The notes under the pieces were generated by a model. It was not told the origin of the DNA. It was given only the letters and a program-made list of their open reading frames with translations, and did no database searches. From Phycisphaerales bacterium (lineage in GTDB: Bacteria; Planctomycetota; Phycisphaerae; Phycisphaerales; UBA1924), in the NCBI GenBank assembly GCA_029260415.1, contig JAJDDH010000409.1, forward strand, positions 1 to 5,261: a DNA stretch of 5,261 nt, written 5' to 3'. Positions 4,626 to 5,261 of this stretch are shown here, in pieces (positions within the stretch are counted from its first letter, which is position 1; each line of letters starts with the position of its first letter). The position numbers were made by a program, and so were the translations under genes.

Positions 4626-5243
4626 TCAGTCCGTCTTCTCGTGATGGATCTTGGGCATGTCCTCGAGCACCTGATCGATCAGCCCGTACGCGACCATTTC
4701 CTTGTCGTCGAGCCACAGGTTCCGGTCGCAGTCGTTCATGATCTTCTCGGGCGTCTGCCCGGTCGCGTCGCTGTAGATCTGGTAGAGACGATCACGCAGG
4801 CGCATCATCTCCTTGGCCTCGATCTCGATGTCAGTCGCCTGACCCTCCATCACGCCCGAGAGCAGCGGCTGGTGCATCAGGTTCCGGGCGTTGTGCAGCG
4901 CGTACCGCTTGCCCTTGGTCCCGCTCGACGCGATCACCGAGCCCATCGACGCGGCCTGCCCGATGATGTACGTGCACACGTCGGGCTGGATGTACTTCAT
5001 CGTGTCCACGATGCCCAGGCCAGCGGTCACGCTGCCCCCGGGGCTGTTGACGTAGATGTGGATATCGCTCTTGGCGTCCTCGTTGGCGAGGAACAGCAGC
5101 TGCGCAACGGCCAGGTTCGCCATCTCGTCGCCCACCGGGCCCGAGATGAAGATGATCCGGTCCTTGAGCAGACGCGAGTAGATGTCGTACGAGCGCTCGC
5201 CGCGCCCGGTCTGCTCGATGACGATGGGGACAAGGTAGGACAT
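4626..5243 (-). CDS. clpP: ATP-dependent Clp protease proteolytic subunit, with Asn at the catalytic Asp position
   Basis: ClpP forms the 14-subunit cytoplasmic proteolytic chamber that works with ClpX/ClpA-type unfoldases. The 205-aa product begins almost exactly like mature E. coli ClpP (L-V-P-I-V-I-E-Q-T-G-R-G-E-R), so no propeptide is visible and the ATG at 5243 is the natural start. N-S-P-G-G (66-70) is the oxyanion loop, G-Q-A-A-S-M (95-100) carries nucleophile S99, and M-H-Q-P (123-126) carries H124. Alignment without gaps to E. coli places N175 (4719-4721, read AAC) at the catalytic Asp (D171 of mature E. coli ClpP). The neighbouring D173-R174, equivalent to the oligomerisation-sensing acid-Arg pair, is kept. 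Upstream sequence before the ATG is only 18 bases, with a weak GAAAGAG. The gene is convergent with the 60-aa gene; its own promoter lies outside the window. Family membership is secure; full catalytic strength is not. Confidence 0.97.
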   Translation of the reverse strand: MSYLVPIVIEQTGRGERSYDIYSRLLKDRIIFISGPVGDEMANLAVAQLLFLANEDAKSDIHIYVNSPGGSVTAGLGIVDTMKYIQPDVCTYIIGQAASMGSVIASSGTKGKRYALHNARNLMHQPLLSGVMEGQATDIEIEAKEMMRLRDRLYQIYSDATGQTPEKIMNDCDRNLWLDDKEMVAYGLIDQVLEDMPKIHHEKTD

Positions 5244-5261
5244 GGGTCGGGTCTCTTTCGC

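Overview
The window is very GC-rich, with codon third positions almost all G or C. It looks like a bacterial chromosome segment, most likely from a planctomycete of the Phycisphaerae type. That guess rests on composition, on a lipoprotein carrying a methyltransferase-like fold, on a poorly characterised multi-pass membrane protein, and on starts with a TAnnnT box close to the ATG and no Shine-Dalgarno. The assignment is an inference; no rRNA or other marker is present.

Layout. The left 3.5 kb is read on the plus strand. It holds the 3' part of a probable lipoprotein with a class I SAM-methyltransferase-like domain (2-1210, open at the left edge), a 272-aa membrane protein of unknown function (1250-2068), and a complete serine hydroxymethyltransferase gene, glyA (2143-3456). 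The right part holds a 191-aa four-helix membrane protein on the minus strand (3546-4121), convergent with glyA and ending at a good intrinsic terminator. A 297-bp divergent intergenic region follows. Then comes a 60-aa single-helix protein on the plus strand (4419-4601) with an excellent ribosome binding site, and finally a complete clpP on the minus strand (4626-5243), whose start lies 18 bases from the right edge.

The genes do not form one pathway. GlyA is core one-carbon metabolism and ClpP is core proteolysis. The other four products are envelope proteins by sequence. No CRISPR array, mobile element, tRNA or rRNA was found.

I see no clear new multi-gene system. The points most worth a second look are: a ClpP whose catalytic triad reads Ser-His-Asn instead of Ser-His-Asp; a methyltransferase-like domain apparently anchored outside the cytoplasm; two plus-strand genes that look leaderless beside two genes with strong Shine-Dalgarno sites; inverted repeats bracketing the stop codons of all three left-hand genes; and a perfect 9-bp inverted repeat upstream of the 191-aa membrane protein gene.
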